Assembly (NCBI GenBank): GCA_023251095.1
Contig: JAHEZL010000020.1
Span: 35,121 to 99,120, forward strand
Length of the DNA stretch: 64,000 nt
Direction: 5' to 3'
From: Flavobacteriales bacterium
Lineage (GTDB): Bacteria > Bacteroidota > Bacteroidia > Flavobacteriales_C > GCA-002722245
Shown here: positions 43,587 through 52,650 of the stretch, one piece after another
Layout: every line of letters begins with the position of its first letter
How positions within the stretch are numbered: the stretch's first letter is position 1
The notes under the pieces: generated by a model
Told to the model about the DNA's origin: nothing
Database searches by the model: none
What the model saw: the letters and a program-made list of their open reading frames with translations, nothing else
Position numbers and translations under genes: made by a program

Positions 43587-44405
43587 TTACTTTATTGGTA
43601 AAACCGGACTCGCATTTCCAAAAATGATAGAAATGTTTTTGTTGTCTTTAATCAGTTCCACTTTTTCTTTTTCGATTTCCAGCTCACGCAATTTCAGATA
43701 TTCGGCAACGCTCATTCCCATTTGATTTTTATAGGCCTGATCGGCGATGGCTTTATTTATTTCGGCTTGTTTTCGGGCGAGCTCAGCATTGGCTCTTGCC
43801 GATTGTGTGAGGATGCTTTGATTTTGCGCCGCTGTATTTTTTGTTTCTGTGAGTACTTGTTCAGGCGGCGTAATCGCACCGATAGACACTTGCAAAAGAT
43901 CAACCGGTAAATTTAATTTTTTGGCGTAGGCCAGAATATCTTTAAAAATATCTTTTTCCAGTTGTTCGGAGATTTCGCGTTTGCTCGCCAGATCAAACAT
44001 TTTGAAAGCACTCGCTTTATCTCTCACCATGGTTCGGAAAGAAGCCTGCAAACTGTGCTCATACCAATCGGCAGAAAAGTTTTTATACAACTCGGGCGTT
44101 TTTCCGCTTTGTATCTGACATTTCAGATAAACACTGAAAGACACCGGAGTATTATCGGAAGGAATCATGTTGGCAAAATCTTCGGTGATGGTGATCGGTG
44201 TGATGGGAAATTCTTTATGATCGGTGGTGAAAACACACCAGGTAGACCCCGTTGAAATAGGCACATCATCCACGCCACCGTGTCCGAAAAAATAAGGTTT
44301 GTACACCAGCACGCTTTCTTGTCCGGGATCGGGCATAACGCGGTAACAGCTGGTTAAACTCACAATGGTGAGCGCAAGAAGAATCAAAGAAGTTGAATTT
44401 TTCAT
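43587..44405 (-). CDS. SPFH-domain lipoprotein (prohibitin-like)
   Basis: A 272-residue lipoprotein with a signal peptide ending LTS before Cys20, then an SPFH/prohibitin-like domain (about 30-190) and a helical Ala/Lys/Glu-rich segment (about 190-250) ending in a short hydrophobic strand. It lacks a transmembrane helix; the lipid on Cys20 would be its anchor, unlike the usual SPFH protein at 11371. It sits alone on its strand between the deacylase and the symporter. Its function is unknown; scaffolding at a membrane is likely. Confidence 0.75.
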   Translation of the reverse strand: MKNSTSLILLALTIVSLTSCYRVMPDPGQESVLVYKPYFFGHGGVDDVPISTGSTWCVFTTDHKEFPITPITITEDFANMIPSDNTPVSFSVYLKCQIQSGKTPELYKNFSADWYEHSLQASFRTMVRDKASAFKMFDLASKREISEQLEKDIFKDILAYAKKLNLPVDLLQVSIGAITPPEQVLTETKNTAAQNQSILTQSARANAELARKQAEINKAIADQAYKNQMGMSVAEYLKLRELEIEKEKVELIKDNKNISIIFGNASPVLPIK

Positions 44406-44477
44406 TTCGTTTTTAATTAGGCGATTAAAATTACGATGGAAAGATAATATTAATATTTTTTCTGATGCAGAAAAAAC

Positions 44478-45698
44478 TTAAACCAATTTCAATTCTTTTT
44501 CCCATTTTGAAATCACCACCGTTGCAACAGCGTTGCCCACAACGTTAGTGGCAGAGCGGCCCATATCTAAAATCTGATCGATGCCCATCAGCAATAACAA
44601 GCCTTCCACAGGAATATTGAAAGTGGCTAAAGTACCTGCAATTACTACCAGTGAAGCGCGCGGAATTCCTGCCATGCCTTTACTTGTCACGAGTAAAATC
44701 AACATCATGGTAATTTGTTGTTGCGTAGATAAATCAATGCCATAAGCCTGTGCAATGAAAACTGATGCGAAAGTCATGTACATGATGGAGCCATCCAAAT
44801 TGAAAGAATAGCCGAGCGGTAAAACAAAACTTACAATTTTATTGCTGCAGCCGAAGCGCTCTAAACTTTCAATGGTTTTTGGAAAAGCCGATTCGGAACT
44901 GGCGGTGCTGAAAGCCATTAAGGCAGGTTCTTTTATTTCTTTGAGCAGTTTGAAAAACGGAATTTTTAAAACGAAACAAATAGATCCGAGGATAACGAAA
45001 ATGAAAAAAAGTAAAGCACCGAAAAAACACAAAATCAAAAATCCGTAGCCCGATAAAACTGCCAATCCGTTTACGGAAACCACGGCCGCCATTGCGCCAA
45101 AAACCCCGATGGGAGCAAGCGCCATCACGTAGTTGGTGACCTTGAGCATGATGTGTCCGGCAGAATCCACCACCTTTAAAACAGGTTGTGCTTTTTCTCC
45201 AACGGCTGCTGCTGCGATGCCAAAAAATAAAGCGAAAATCACAATTTGAATAATAGAATTATTCGCCATGGCATCAAAAATACTGGTTGGAACCAAGTCG
45301 AGAATAAATGTTTTGAAGTCGTGAATTTTTTGAACTGCCAATCCTGTATCAGCACCTTTTGCAGGGAGTTCCAGCGACATCCATTTTCCGGGCGCGAAAA
45401 TATTTACGGTAATTAATCCCAGTGTTAACGCGAGTGCAGTAGCAAATTGAAAATACAATAATGTTTTAATTCCTATTCTTCCCACCGATTTAAAATCGCC
45501 GGTTTTAGCAACGCCAATCACCAGTGTAGTGAAAACAAGTGGTGCAATAATCATTTTAATCAGATGCAAAAAAATATCACTCAGCAATTTTAATTGCGGT
45601 GCAAAATCTTTGAAAAAATAACCAACGGCAACGCCGGCTATCATGCCGATAAAAATTTGCGTGGTGATTTTTGGTGCTTTAATTTTTTGCTCTGCCAT
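44478..45698 (-). CDS. Dicarboxylate/amino acid:cation symporter (GltP/DctA family)
   Basis: A 406-residue inner-membrane DAACS family transporter for glutamate, aspartate or C4-dicarboxylates, driven by H+ or Na+. The HP1 serine-rich loop (STASSESAFP), the NLDGSIMYMT motif and the GIPRASLV segment in HP2 are intact. Helix count and length fit. Substrate choice is not clear, but serine-rich loops of this kind are usual for glutamate/aspartate carriers. The start overlaps the end of the upstream permease gene by 20 bases. Confidence 0.92.
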   Translation of the reverse strand: MAEQKIKAPKITTQIFIGMIAGVAVGYFFKDFAPQLKLLSDIFLHLIKMIIAPLVFTTLVIGVAKTGDFKSVGRIGIKTLLYFQFATALALTLGLITVNIFAPGKWMSLELPAKGADTGLAVQKIHDFKTFILDLVPTSIFDAMANNSIIQIVIFALFFGIAAAAVGEKAQPVLKVVDSAGHIMLKVTNYVMALAPIGVFGAMAAVVSVNGLAVLSGYGFLILCFFGALLFFIFVILGSICFVLKIPFFKLLKEIKEPALMAFSTASSESAFPKTIESLERFGCSNKIVSFVLPLGYSFNLDGSIMYMTFASVFIAQAYGIDLSTQQQITMMLILLVTSKGMAGIPRASLVVIAGTLATFNIPVEGLLLLMGIDQILDMGRSATNVVGNAVATVVISKWEKELKLV

Positions 45699-47304
45699 AA
45701 TTCATTTTACTTTTTTTGAAACCGTAAACAAAATAAATAAGGAGTCCCACAGCCATCCATGCAAAGAAGCGAATCCAGTTGTGCAGGCCCAGTTCCGACA
45801 TTAAATACAAACACGACAATAAGCCCAAAACAGGAATGAGCGAAAGATTTTTAAGGAAGGTAAGCACAGTCATAATGAGCAAAACAACAATAAAAATCAG
45901 CGCAGGAATTTTTTCATTTTCCCAATCGGAAATAAAATAATGGAGAACACTATTGTCGAAATATTCCAAGGAGAAAACAATCGCCAGAATAATTGCAGGC
46001 AAAATTATTTTTCCATTGATGTAAGGAACTTTAAATCGTTTGGGATGTAAATTTTCTTTGGGTAAAACCAAAATTCCGCCGCACACCAACGTAAAAGCAA
46101 AGAGGGTTCCGATGCTGCACAGGTCGGTAACTTCCGTTAAATTCATAAATAGAATAGGAATCGAAACCAAAAATCCGGTGACGATAGTTGCAAATCCCGG
46201 CGTGTGATTTTTAGGATGAATTTCAGAGAATTTTTTCGGCAGCAAACCATCTTTACTCATGTTCATCCAGATGCGCGGTTGTCCGATTTGAAAAACCAGT
46301 AACACTCCTGCCATCGCAATGATGGCGCTAAAAGCAACAATTCCGCTGATCCATGCTAAATTCACTTTTTCAAAAACCAGGGCGAGCGGATCGCCCACAT
46401 TTAAATTTTTGTAGGAAGTCATACCTGTTAAAACCAAAGCGATAATGACGTATAAAATGGTGCAGATAATCAGCGACCAGAGGATTCCTTTCGGCATATC
46501 TCTTTGTGGATTTTCACATTCCTCGGCGGTGGTGGAAATGGCGTCAAATCCAATATAGGCAAAGAACACGGCAGATATTCCTTTCAGCATTCCTGAAACT
46601 CCGTTGGGCGCAAAAGGCGACCAGTTATCGGTGTTGATGTAAAAAACTCCAATGAGAATAATGAAAATTAAAATCAGCAATTTCACTACTACCATGGCGT
46701 TTGCCGAGTTGCGCGATTCTTTGATTCCTTTGTAAGCCAGCCACGTGATTAAAAAAACAATGAGCAAAGCAGGGATGTCTAATATTATTTTGAGTCCGCC
46801 GATTTCAGGTGCGGAATTCCATATTTCGCCGCCCAGTTTTTTTGCAGTGCGGTAATCGGTGCACAAAAAATCAGGGATATTGATGTTCATTCCGTGTAAA
46901 AAAGCAGTGAAATAATCCGACCATGAAATCGCCACGGCAATGTTTCCGATGGCGTATTCCAGCAACAAATCCCAGCCCACTATCCACGCAATAATTTCAC
47001 CAAACAAAGCATAGGAATAAGTATAAGCACTTCCCGAAACAGGGATGGATGAAGCCATTTCCGCATAGCACAAAGCAGAGAAAGCGCATACCACAGCGGT
47101 GATAACAAACAAAACAGAAATAGCCGGTCCGCCATTAAAAGCAGCATTTCCTATAGTACCAAAAATTCCCGCCCCTATGATAGACGCAATTCCAAAGGCA
47201 GCAAGATCTTTCGCACGCAAGGTTTTTACCAATCCACCTTTCTTTTGCGCGTTGTCGCCTTCAGATAAAATAAGTACTAAGGGTTTTTTTCGGAAGAGTT
47301 TCAT
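45679..47304 (-). CDS. Amino acid permease (APC superfamily, CAT-like)
   Basis: A 541-residue permease from ATG 47304; an upstream in-frame start (47373) would add 23 residues and a poor N-terminus. About 12-14 helices are visible. The first helix has the IASIIGAGIFGTIG motif, and the FFAYIGFDAISTTAEE segment (helix 6) and CNP-like ECENPQRDMP are CAT-family features. Cationic or branched amino acids are likely substrates. Its last 20 bases overlap the dicarboxylate symporter start, implying co-transcription. Confidence 0.9.
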   Translation of the reverse strand: MKLFRKKPLVLILSEGDNAQKKGGLVKTLRAKDLAAFGIASIIGAGIFGTIGNAAFNGGPAISVLFVITAVVCAFSALCYAEMASSIPVSGSAYTYSYALFGEIIAWIVGWDLLLEYAIGNIAVAISWSDYFTAFLHGMNINIPDFLCTDYRTAKKLGGEIWNSAPEIGGLKIILDIPALLIVFLITWLAYKGIKESRNSANAMVVVKLLILIFIILIGVFYINTDNWSPFAPNGVSGMLKGISAVFFAYIGFDAISTTAEECENPQRDMPKGILWSLIICTILYVIIALVLTGMTSYKNLNVGDPLALVFEKVNLAWISGIVAFSAIIAMAGVLLVFQIGQPRIWMNMSKDGLLPKKFSEIHPKNHTPGFATIVTGFLVSIPILFMNLTEVTDLCSIGTLFAFTLVCGGILVLPKENLHPKRFKVPYINGKIILPAIILAIVFSLEYFDNSVLHYFISDWENEKIPALIFIVVLLIMTVLTFLKNLSLIPVLGLLSCLYLMSELGLHNWIRFFAWMAVGLLIYFVYGFKKSKMNYGRAKN

Positions 47305-47407
47305 CACAGTGTTTAAAAGTAAAAAAATACTAACAATTATAGCGTGAAATTTTCCCCTTTGTACTCCCGTCATTTGTTATTACTTTTAAGGCTGATAAAA
47401 TAGATAT

Positions 47408-48769
47408 ATGGGATGCAGCGGATGCGAAACAGGAAGAGGTAACACCAACACAAATACACCACCGGCAGGTTGCGGAAGTCATGGTACTTGCGCCACTCAG
47501 GGATGCAATAAGTTTACGGTTTTCGATTGGCTGAGCAATATGGCTTTGCCATCGGGAGAAGAAGTTTTTCAGGGAGTAGAGGTTAGATTTAAAAACGATA
47601 GAAAAGGATATTTTTTGAACGTTGATAAATTGCCTTTGGCCGTGGGAGACGCCGTATCGGTAGAAGCATCGCCGGGCCACGATATAGGGACAGTGTCCTT
47701 AACCGGGGAGTTGGTGAAATTACAAATGAACAAACGGGGTGTGACTTTCGAAGAAATGAAAAAGTTGTACCGTAAAGCTCGGCAAACCGATATTGACAAG
47801 TGGAACGAAGCCATCGCTTTGGAAAAACCAACGATGCAAAAGGCCCGTCAGTTTGCCATTGACTTAGGGTTGAACATGAAAATTGGTGATGTTGAATTTC
47901 AAGGAGATAAAACCAAAGCAACGTTTTTTTATACCGCTAACGGTCGCGTAGATTTCCGTCAGCTCATAAAAATGTACGCCGAAAATTTCCGTGTGCGTAT
48001 TGAAATGCGCCAGATTGGTGCCCGTCAAGAAGCATCAAAACTAGGAGGAGTTGGTTCTTGCGGAAGAGAGTTGTGTTGTTCTACCTGGCTGAGCGATTTC
48101 CGTTCGGTAAATACTTCGGCGGCCCGCTATCAGCAGTTGTCGCTAAATCCGCAAAAGTTAGCCGGACAGTGTGGTAAACTGAAATGCTGTTTGAATTACG
48201 AGTTAGACAGTTACCTGGATGCCATTAAAGAATTCCCTCAGGGCAATCCTGAATTACAATTGAAAAAAAGTGCTGCCTTCAACGTGAAGGTGGATATTTT
48301 TAAAGGTTTGATGTATTACATCGTGAAAGATGAGCCGGGTGTTTTTCATCCTGTACCGGTGGAGCGCGTGAAAGAAATTATTTTGATGAACCGCAAAGGC
48401 GAACAGCCTGAGTTTTTAATGGCGGAGCAACCTCAAAGCAAATTGGTTAAACAAGCCGAACCGGATTACGCCAATGTGATCGGGGAATCCGATCTTACCC
48501 GTTTTGATCGTAAGAAAGGCAATCCAAATCAGCGCAACAACAATAACAACCGCAATGCCGGTCCGCGCAACAACAACGGTCCGCGACCAAATAACAACGG
48601 AGGAGGACAGCGCCCGAATAATAATCCGAACAACCCTCCACGCCCGAACAATGGTGGTTCGAGGCCAAACAATCCAAATCGTCCGCCGCAAAACAAACCG
48701 CGACCGAATAATCCGAACAATCCAAATCCGCCCAGCAACAATCCACCTCAAAACGAAGCGCCTAAATAA
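47408..48769 (+). CDS. ricT: PSP1-domain protein RicT with Asn/Pro-rich tail
   Basis: A 453-residue protein. The N-terminal 35 residues carry five cysteines (3, 6, 22, 28, 33), a potential Fe-S or metal site. The PSP1 domain (about 50-310) includes GGVGSCGRELCCSTWL and GQCGKLKCCLNYE, with two more Cys clusters. In Bacillus, RicT acts with RicA and RicF in an Fe-S complex that affects RNA processing. The last 100 residues are an Asn/Pro/Arg-rich disordered tail. Its TAA overlaps the gldH ATG by one base; ricT-gldH-PBP1A is a known Bacteroidota order. Confidence 0.9.
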   Translation: MGCSGCETGRGNTNTNTPPAGCGSHGTCATQGCNKFTVFDWLSNMALPSGEEVFQGVEVRFKNDRKGYFLNVDKLPLAVGDAVSVEASPGHDIGTVSLTGELVKLQMNKRGVTFEEMKKLYRKARQTDIDKWNEAIALEKPTMQKARQFAIDLGLNMKIGDVEFQGDKTKATFFYTANGRVDFRQLIKMYAENFRVRIEMRQIGARQEASKLGGVGSCGRELCCSTWLSDFRSVNTSAARYQQLSLNPQKLAGQCGKLKCCLNYELDSYLDAIKEFPQGNPELQLKKSAAFNVKVDIFKGLMYYIVKDEPGVFHPVPVERVKEIILMNRKGEQPEFLMAEQPQSKLVKQAEPDYANVIGESDLTRFDRKKGNPNQRNNNNNRNAGPRNNNGPRPNNNGGGQRPNNNPNNPPRPNNGGSRPNNPNRPPQNKPRPNNPNNPNPPSNNPPQNEAPK

Positions 48770-49251
48770 TGAAGTCGATCTATTTTTTGGCTTTTGCCTT
48801 TTTATTGCTGACTTGTGTTGCCTGTGATCCCGGATTGGTTTTCAATGAAAGCCATCCCGTTCCCGATCAGCAGTGGAAAAGGAGTGAGCCCTTTGTTTTT
48901 ACCACCGATTCCATCACCGATATTCAGCAAGGCTACAATGCTTTTATTGATTACAGAGTAACGCTGGATTACAAATACCGCAACATTTATTTTTTTGTGA
49001 CTATTGAAATGCCCGACAAACAAGTGATTCGGGATACCGTACAGGATGAACTGATGGATGTGGAAGGAAACTGGAAGGAAGATGTTTCGGGATTTGCTAC
49101 CATAAAAGAGAAAGAATTTTTACCTGCTTACCGCAAAAATTTCCGTTTTCCGAAACCGGGCGTGTACAAATTTATTATTCAGCAGGGCATGGCCGACGAG
49201 AGTTTGGGAGAGATGGTGGATGTTGGATTTAAATTAAGAAAAGCAGAATAA
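48769..49251 (+). CDS. gldH: Gliding-motility lipoprotein GldH
   Basis: A 160-residue lipoprotein with the signal peptide ending CVA before Cys19. The mature part reads LVFNESHPVPDQQW, followed by a beta-rich domain with the YKYRNIYFFVTIEMPD segment and a DTVQDELMDVEGNWK stretch typical of GldH. GldH is required for gliding in Flavobacterium johnsoniae and occurs in non-gliders too. Its place between ricT and PBP1A is conserved. It is predicted to sit in an envelope membrane facing the periplasm. Confidence 0.92.
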   Translation: MKSIYFLAFAFLLLTCVACDPGLVFNESHPVPDQQWKRSEPFVFTTDSITDIQQGYNAFIDYRVTLDYKYRNIYFFVTIEMPDKQVIRDTVQDELMDVEGNWKEDVSGFATIKEKEFLPAYRKNFRFPKPGVYKFIIQQGMADESLGEMVDVGFKLRKAE

Positions 49252-49264
49252 ACACAGAAATTTT

Positions 49265-49272
49265 TAGTTTTG
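49265..49272 (+). promoter_or_regulatory. Promoter -7 element for the PBP1A gene
   Basis: TAGTTTTG matches TAnnTTTG, 21 bases before the ATG, so PBP1A may be transcribed separately from ricT-gldH. No -33 element is visible. Confidence 0.5.
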
Positions 49273-49293
49273 ACCTTATAAAATTTACAATAA

Positions 49294-51900
49294 ATGGCGC
49301 TTAAAGATTATAAAAAACCCCTCATCTGGTTCTGGTCGATTTTCTTCGGTGGAATGCTGCTTGTGTTTCTGTTTTTCGTTGCTATTTCCGAATGGGAATT
49401 GTTTGGCGCTCTGCCTTCTTTTGAGCAATTGGAAAACCCGAACACCAATCAGGCTGCCGAAATTTACTCTTCCGACCGTATTTTACTGGGAACCTTTTTT
49501 AAAGAAAACAGATCGAATATTGAGTACAAAGAATTGTCGGCTTATCTCCCACAAGCTTTGGTAGCAACGGAAGATGAACGTTTTTACGAACACTCCGGTA
49601 TTGATCCCCGTGCCTTAGCCCGCGCCATACAAGGGATGGGAAGCAAAGGTGGAGGAAGTACCCTTACACAACAATTGGCAAAATTGCTTTTCACCGAAAG
49701 ACCCAGCGACAATATCGTTACCCGTACCATTCAAAAATTAAAAGAGTGGGTGATTGCCGTTCGCTTGGAGCGACAGTATACCAAAGATGAAATCCTTACG
49801 ATGTATTTAAACAAAGTGGATTTTGTAAATAATGCCGTTGGAATTAAATCGGCTGCCCGAATTTATTTCAGTAAAATGCCCAATGAGTTAAATGCTCAGG
49901 AAGCAGCAATGATCATAGGAATGTGTAAAAATCCGGCTCTTTTCGATCCGCGCAAAAGAGAGAAAAAAGTACAGCAAAGAAGAAATGTGGTGCTTGGACA
50001 AATGGTGAGAAATAAAGTGTTGACGCAGCATGAAATGGATTCTATCAAGGTGTTTCCATTGGCACTTAAATTGTCATTGGCTTCGCACAAAGAAGGCGTG
50101 GCTACTTATTTCCGTGAGGAGTTGAGAAGATACATGACCAGCTGGTGCGCAAAAAACAGAAACCCGAGTACGGGCGAGCCTTATGATTTGTACCGCGACG
50201 GATTGAAAATTTACACCACCATCAATTACCGCATGCAAACGCATGCTGAAGAAGCCGTTAAAAGTCACTTGGGCGGCGAGTTGCAGCAAAAGTTTTTTAA
50301 CCACTGGAACAACAAAACCGGCATCATGAAAAAAATGGCGCCTTTCTATTTTTCAGGCTTGGGCGCTAAGGAATATGAAGCTGCGGTAAATAAAATTATT
50401 GTAGATGGAATCCGCGCCAGCTCACGATACAACACCGAACTGGACCGCCATATTTACATTCGTGATCTTTTAAGAAAGTACAACAAGTATCTCTCTCCTT
50501 CCAATGAATTGGTGGAAGAGCGCCACATGATGGAAGAAAAAAGATTCTTTTATCAAACAGCTGTCAATGAATTGAAAAAAGATACCAGCGCAGAAGGTGC
50601 AGGCGCGAAACTCGAAGCTTACCGCGATTCAGTGGAAACCTATCAGGCCAGAAAAGATGAACTGAAAGAAGAAATTGAAGATTTAGCCGATGGTGTGAAA
50701 GACGCCTGGAAAACTTACCAGAAAGCATGGAAGCCTTTTGATGATTCAATGATGACGGCCTTCAACAAACCGATCAAAACAAAATTATTTTCGTGGAAAG
50801 GAGATATCGATACCATTATTTCTTTGAGAGATTCTGTGCGTTATGCTAAAAAATATTTGCAAACCGGCGTGTTGTCTGTTGATCCGGGAACGGGTTATAT
50901 CAAAGCATGGGTGGGCGGAATCAACTATAAACATTATCAGTACGATCACGTGAGTCAGGGTCGCCGTCAGGTGGGTTCCACTTTCAAAGCCTTTGTATAT
51001 GCCACCGCTATTGAAAACGGCTATTCTCCTTGCGATAAGGTGTTGAATATTCCGGTGACTTTCCCGTCGGGAATGTATGGTTTGCAAAGCAGCTGGACGC
51101 CTAAAAACTCGGCCGCTTCTATTTTAGATGGCGAGCCGATTACTTTAAAAATGGCACTGGCGAACTCCATCAATTTTATTTCGGCTTATTTCATGAAACA
51201 ATACGGACCGGCTGCCATTGTTGATGTTGCACGCAGATGCGGAATTACCAGTCCGCTGGAATCCAATCCGTCCATTTGTTTGGGAACAGCCGATTTATCT
51301 TTAAAAGAAATGGTGTCGGCTTACGCCTGCTTCGCCAATAAAGGAACATGGAAAGAACCGACTTTCATTTTAAGAATTGAAGACAAAAACGGAAATGTTG
51401 TTTACACACCACATCCTGCATCACGCGAAGCGATGAGCGAAGAGAATGCTTATAAAATGGTCGAGCTTTTATCGGGAGTTGCTGCTTACGGACCGATGGT
51501 TCGCGGACAAAAAACTTACGGTACAGGTGTTAGGTTGCGTAATCCTGCCAAGCCTTACGGAGGTATTCCTTATTCTATTAAAATTGCCGGTAAAACGGGA
51601 ACCACTCAAAATCAATCCGACGGATGGTTCATGGGTATCACGCCTGATGTGGTAACCGGTGTTTGGGTAGGTTGCGACGATAGATCGGCTCACTTTACAT
51701 CCTTGCAGCTGGGGATGGGAACCAACACGGCTTTGCCGATATGGGGTTATTACATGAACAGTTTGTGGAAGGATAAAAAACTGAATGTTTCTAAAGGAAG
51801 TATTCCTATTCCGGAGAGCTTGAAAGGCGAAAGCTATAACTGCGAAGAAATCAATGGAAGACCTGATTTTGATGACGAGAATTTGTTAGGGGAAGGGTAG
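49294..51900 (+). CDS. mrcA: Penicillin-binding protein 1A (bifunctional)
   Basis: An 868-residue class A PBP that polymerises and cross-links peptidoglycan. One N-terminal membrane helix (about residues 12-32), a glycosyltransferase domain (about 60-230) with the catalytic Glu in ATEDERFYEHSGID and the GGGSTLTQQLAK motif, a long linker, then the transpeptidase domain. The active Ser is in GSTFKAF (SxxK), the SxN-type motif is around ANSINF, and KTGTT is near residue 768. The C-terminus is acidic. It is slightly longer than the usual 800 because of a Glu/Lys-rich insertion between the two enzymatic domains. Confidence 0.96.
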   Translation: MALKDYKKPLIWFWSIFFGGMLLVFLFFVAISEWELFGALPSFEQLENPNTNQAAEIYSSDRILLGTFFKENRSNIEYKELSAYLPQALVATEDERFYEHSGIDPRALARAIQGMGSKGGGSTLTQQLAKLLFTERPSDNIVTRTIQKLKEWVIAVRLERQYTKDEILTMYLNKVDFVNNAVGIKSAARIYFSKMPNELNAQEAAMIIGMCKNPALFDPRKREKKVQQRRNVVLGQMVRNKVLTQHEMDSIKVFPLALKLSLASHKEGVATYFREELRRYMTSWCAKNRNPSTGEPYDLYRDGLKIYTTINYRMQTHAEEAVKSHLGGELQQKFFNHWNNKTGIMKKMAPFYFSGLGAKEYEAAVNKIIVDGIRASSRYNTELDRHIYIRDLLRKYNKYLSPSNELVEERHMMEEKRFFYQTAVNELKKDTSAEGAGAKLEAYRDSVETYQARKDELKEEIEDLADGVKDAWKTYQKAWKPFDDSMMTAFNKPIKTKLFSWKGDIDTIISLRDSVRYAKKYLQTGVLSVDPGTGYIKAWVGGINYKHYQYDHVSQGRRQVGSTFKAFVYATAIENGYSPCDKVLNIPVTFPSGMYGLQSSWTPKNSAASILDGEPITLKMALANSINFISAYFMKQYGPAAIVDVARRCGITSPLESNPSICLGTADLSLKEMVSAYACFANKGTWKEPTFILRIEDKNGNVVYTPHPASREAMSEENAYKMVELLSGVAAYGPMVRGQKTYGTGVRLRNPAKPYGGIPYSIKIAGKTGTTQNQSDGWFMGITPDVVTGVWVGCDDRSAHFTSLQLGMGTNTALPIWGYYMNSLWKDKKLNVSKGSIPIPESLKGESYNCEEINGRPDFDDENLLGEG

Positions 51901-51919
51901 AAAGAAGATCATGAAACAA

Positions 51920-51948
51920 AAAAGGGATGGCTATAAACCATCCCTTTT
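51920..51948 (+). terminator. Terminator after the PBP1A gene
   Basis: An 11-base perfect stem (51920-51930 with 51938-51948) around a 7-base loop, A-rich upstream and T-rich downstream. It serves the PBP1A gene and possibly the convergent lipoprotein gene. Confidence 0.82.
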
Positions 51949-51970
51949 CATTTGAATCAAATATCGTTTT

Positions 51971-52591
51971 TTATATCTTCTCAAAGATGTAAAGCAATCC
52001 GTAAATCAAGCCCAATAAATATCCTAGTCCGTAAAAAACATTCAAAACAAGTATAGGCGCTAAAATTACTCCAACAACAATTAATAAGAGATCAATCAAG
52101 GCCGGACGAAGTTGTTCTTTAAACAAATAAACCCCAACAGGAGGAATAATGATGGTGAGCAAAAGAACAATTAAAAATCTGTCTGACATACCATCTGTTT
52201 CATCAGCAGAAATGATTTTATTGGCCACCGCTTTTTTCTTAACAGCTGCTTTTAATTTATTTACCGCCTTAGCAACAGGAGTAGTGTTTTTGTTCACTAC
52301 CGTTGTTGTTTTACTTTCTTCTTTTGAAGGAACAGAAACAACAGTAGGGGCTTCGGCAATAGTTACCGCTTCGATGTTTTCTTTTTGAATGCTTACTTGC
52401 TTGTCGGCAACAGTGATGTCTGTTTTAAGTTCAGCAAGTTCTTTATTGTCGGTTTTGGCTTTTTCATCCTTTGAGATGCTCACATAATATCCGTTGCTGT
52501 AGCGTTTTTTAGCAATTGTAACGGAAGACTGACAAGAAAATAAAAATACTGCAAGCGCTGCAATGACAATAGGTAATAGTTTGGTTTTCAT
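51971..52591 (-). CDS. Lipoprotein with C-terminal Pmp3/YqaE domain
   Basis: A 206-residue protein combining a lipoprotein signal (ending LFS before Cys20), a Lys/Val/Thr-rich helical linker (about 40-135), and a C-terminal pair of membrane helices of the Pmp3/YqaE type (LLTIIIPPVGVYLFKE, then the LIYGLLYIF end). Pmp3 domains are usually stand-alone 50-residue proteins linked to membrane-potential stress. Here a lipid anchor and two helices are on the same chain. From memory this chimera occurs in other Bacteroidota. Membrane-stress function is a family-level inference. Confidence 0.78.
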   Translation of the reverse strand: MKTKLLPIVIAALAVFLFSCQSSVTIAKKRYSNGYYVSISKDEKAKTDNKELAELKTDITVADKQVSIQKENIEAVTIAEAPTVVSVPSKEESKTTTVVNKNTTPVAKAVNKLKAAVKKKAVANKIISADETDGMSDRFLIVLLLTIIIPPVGVYLFKEQLRPALIDLLLIVVGVILAPILVLNVFYGLGYLLGLIYGLLYIFEKI

Positions 52592-52650
52592 ATTAAACTA
52601 GGTTTTAGAAAGTGTGCTCTAAATTATCACTAAAATAATATACCTACCAA

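Noticed and set aside
48520..48760. Low-complexity AAC/CCG-rich stretch that could look like a repeat array
   Set aside because: It is the coding sequence of the Asn/Pro-rich RicT tail with an intact frame.
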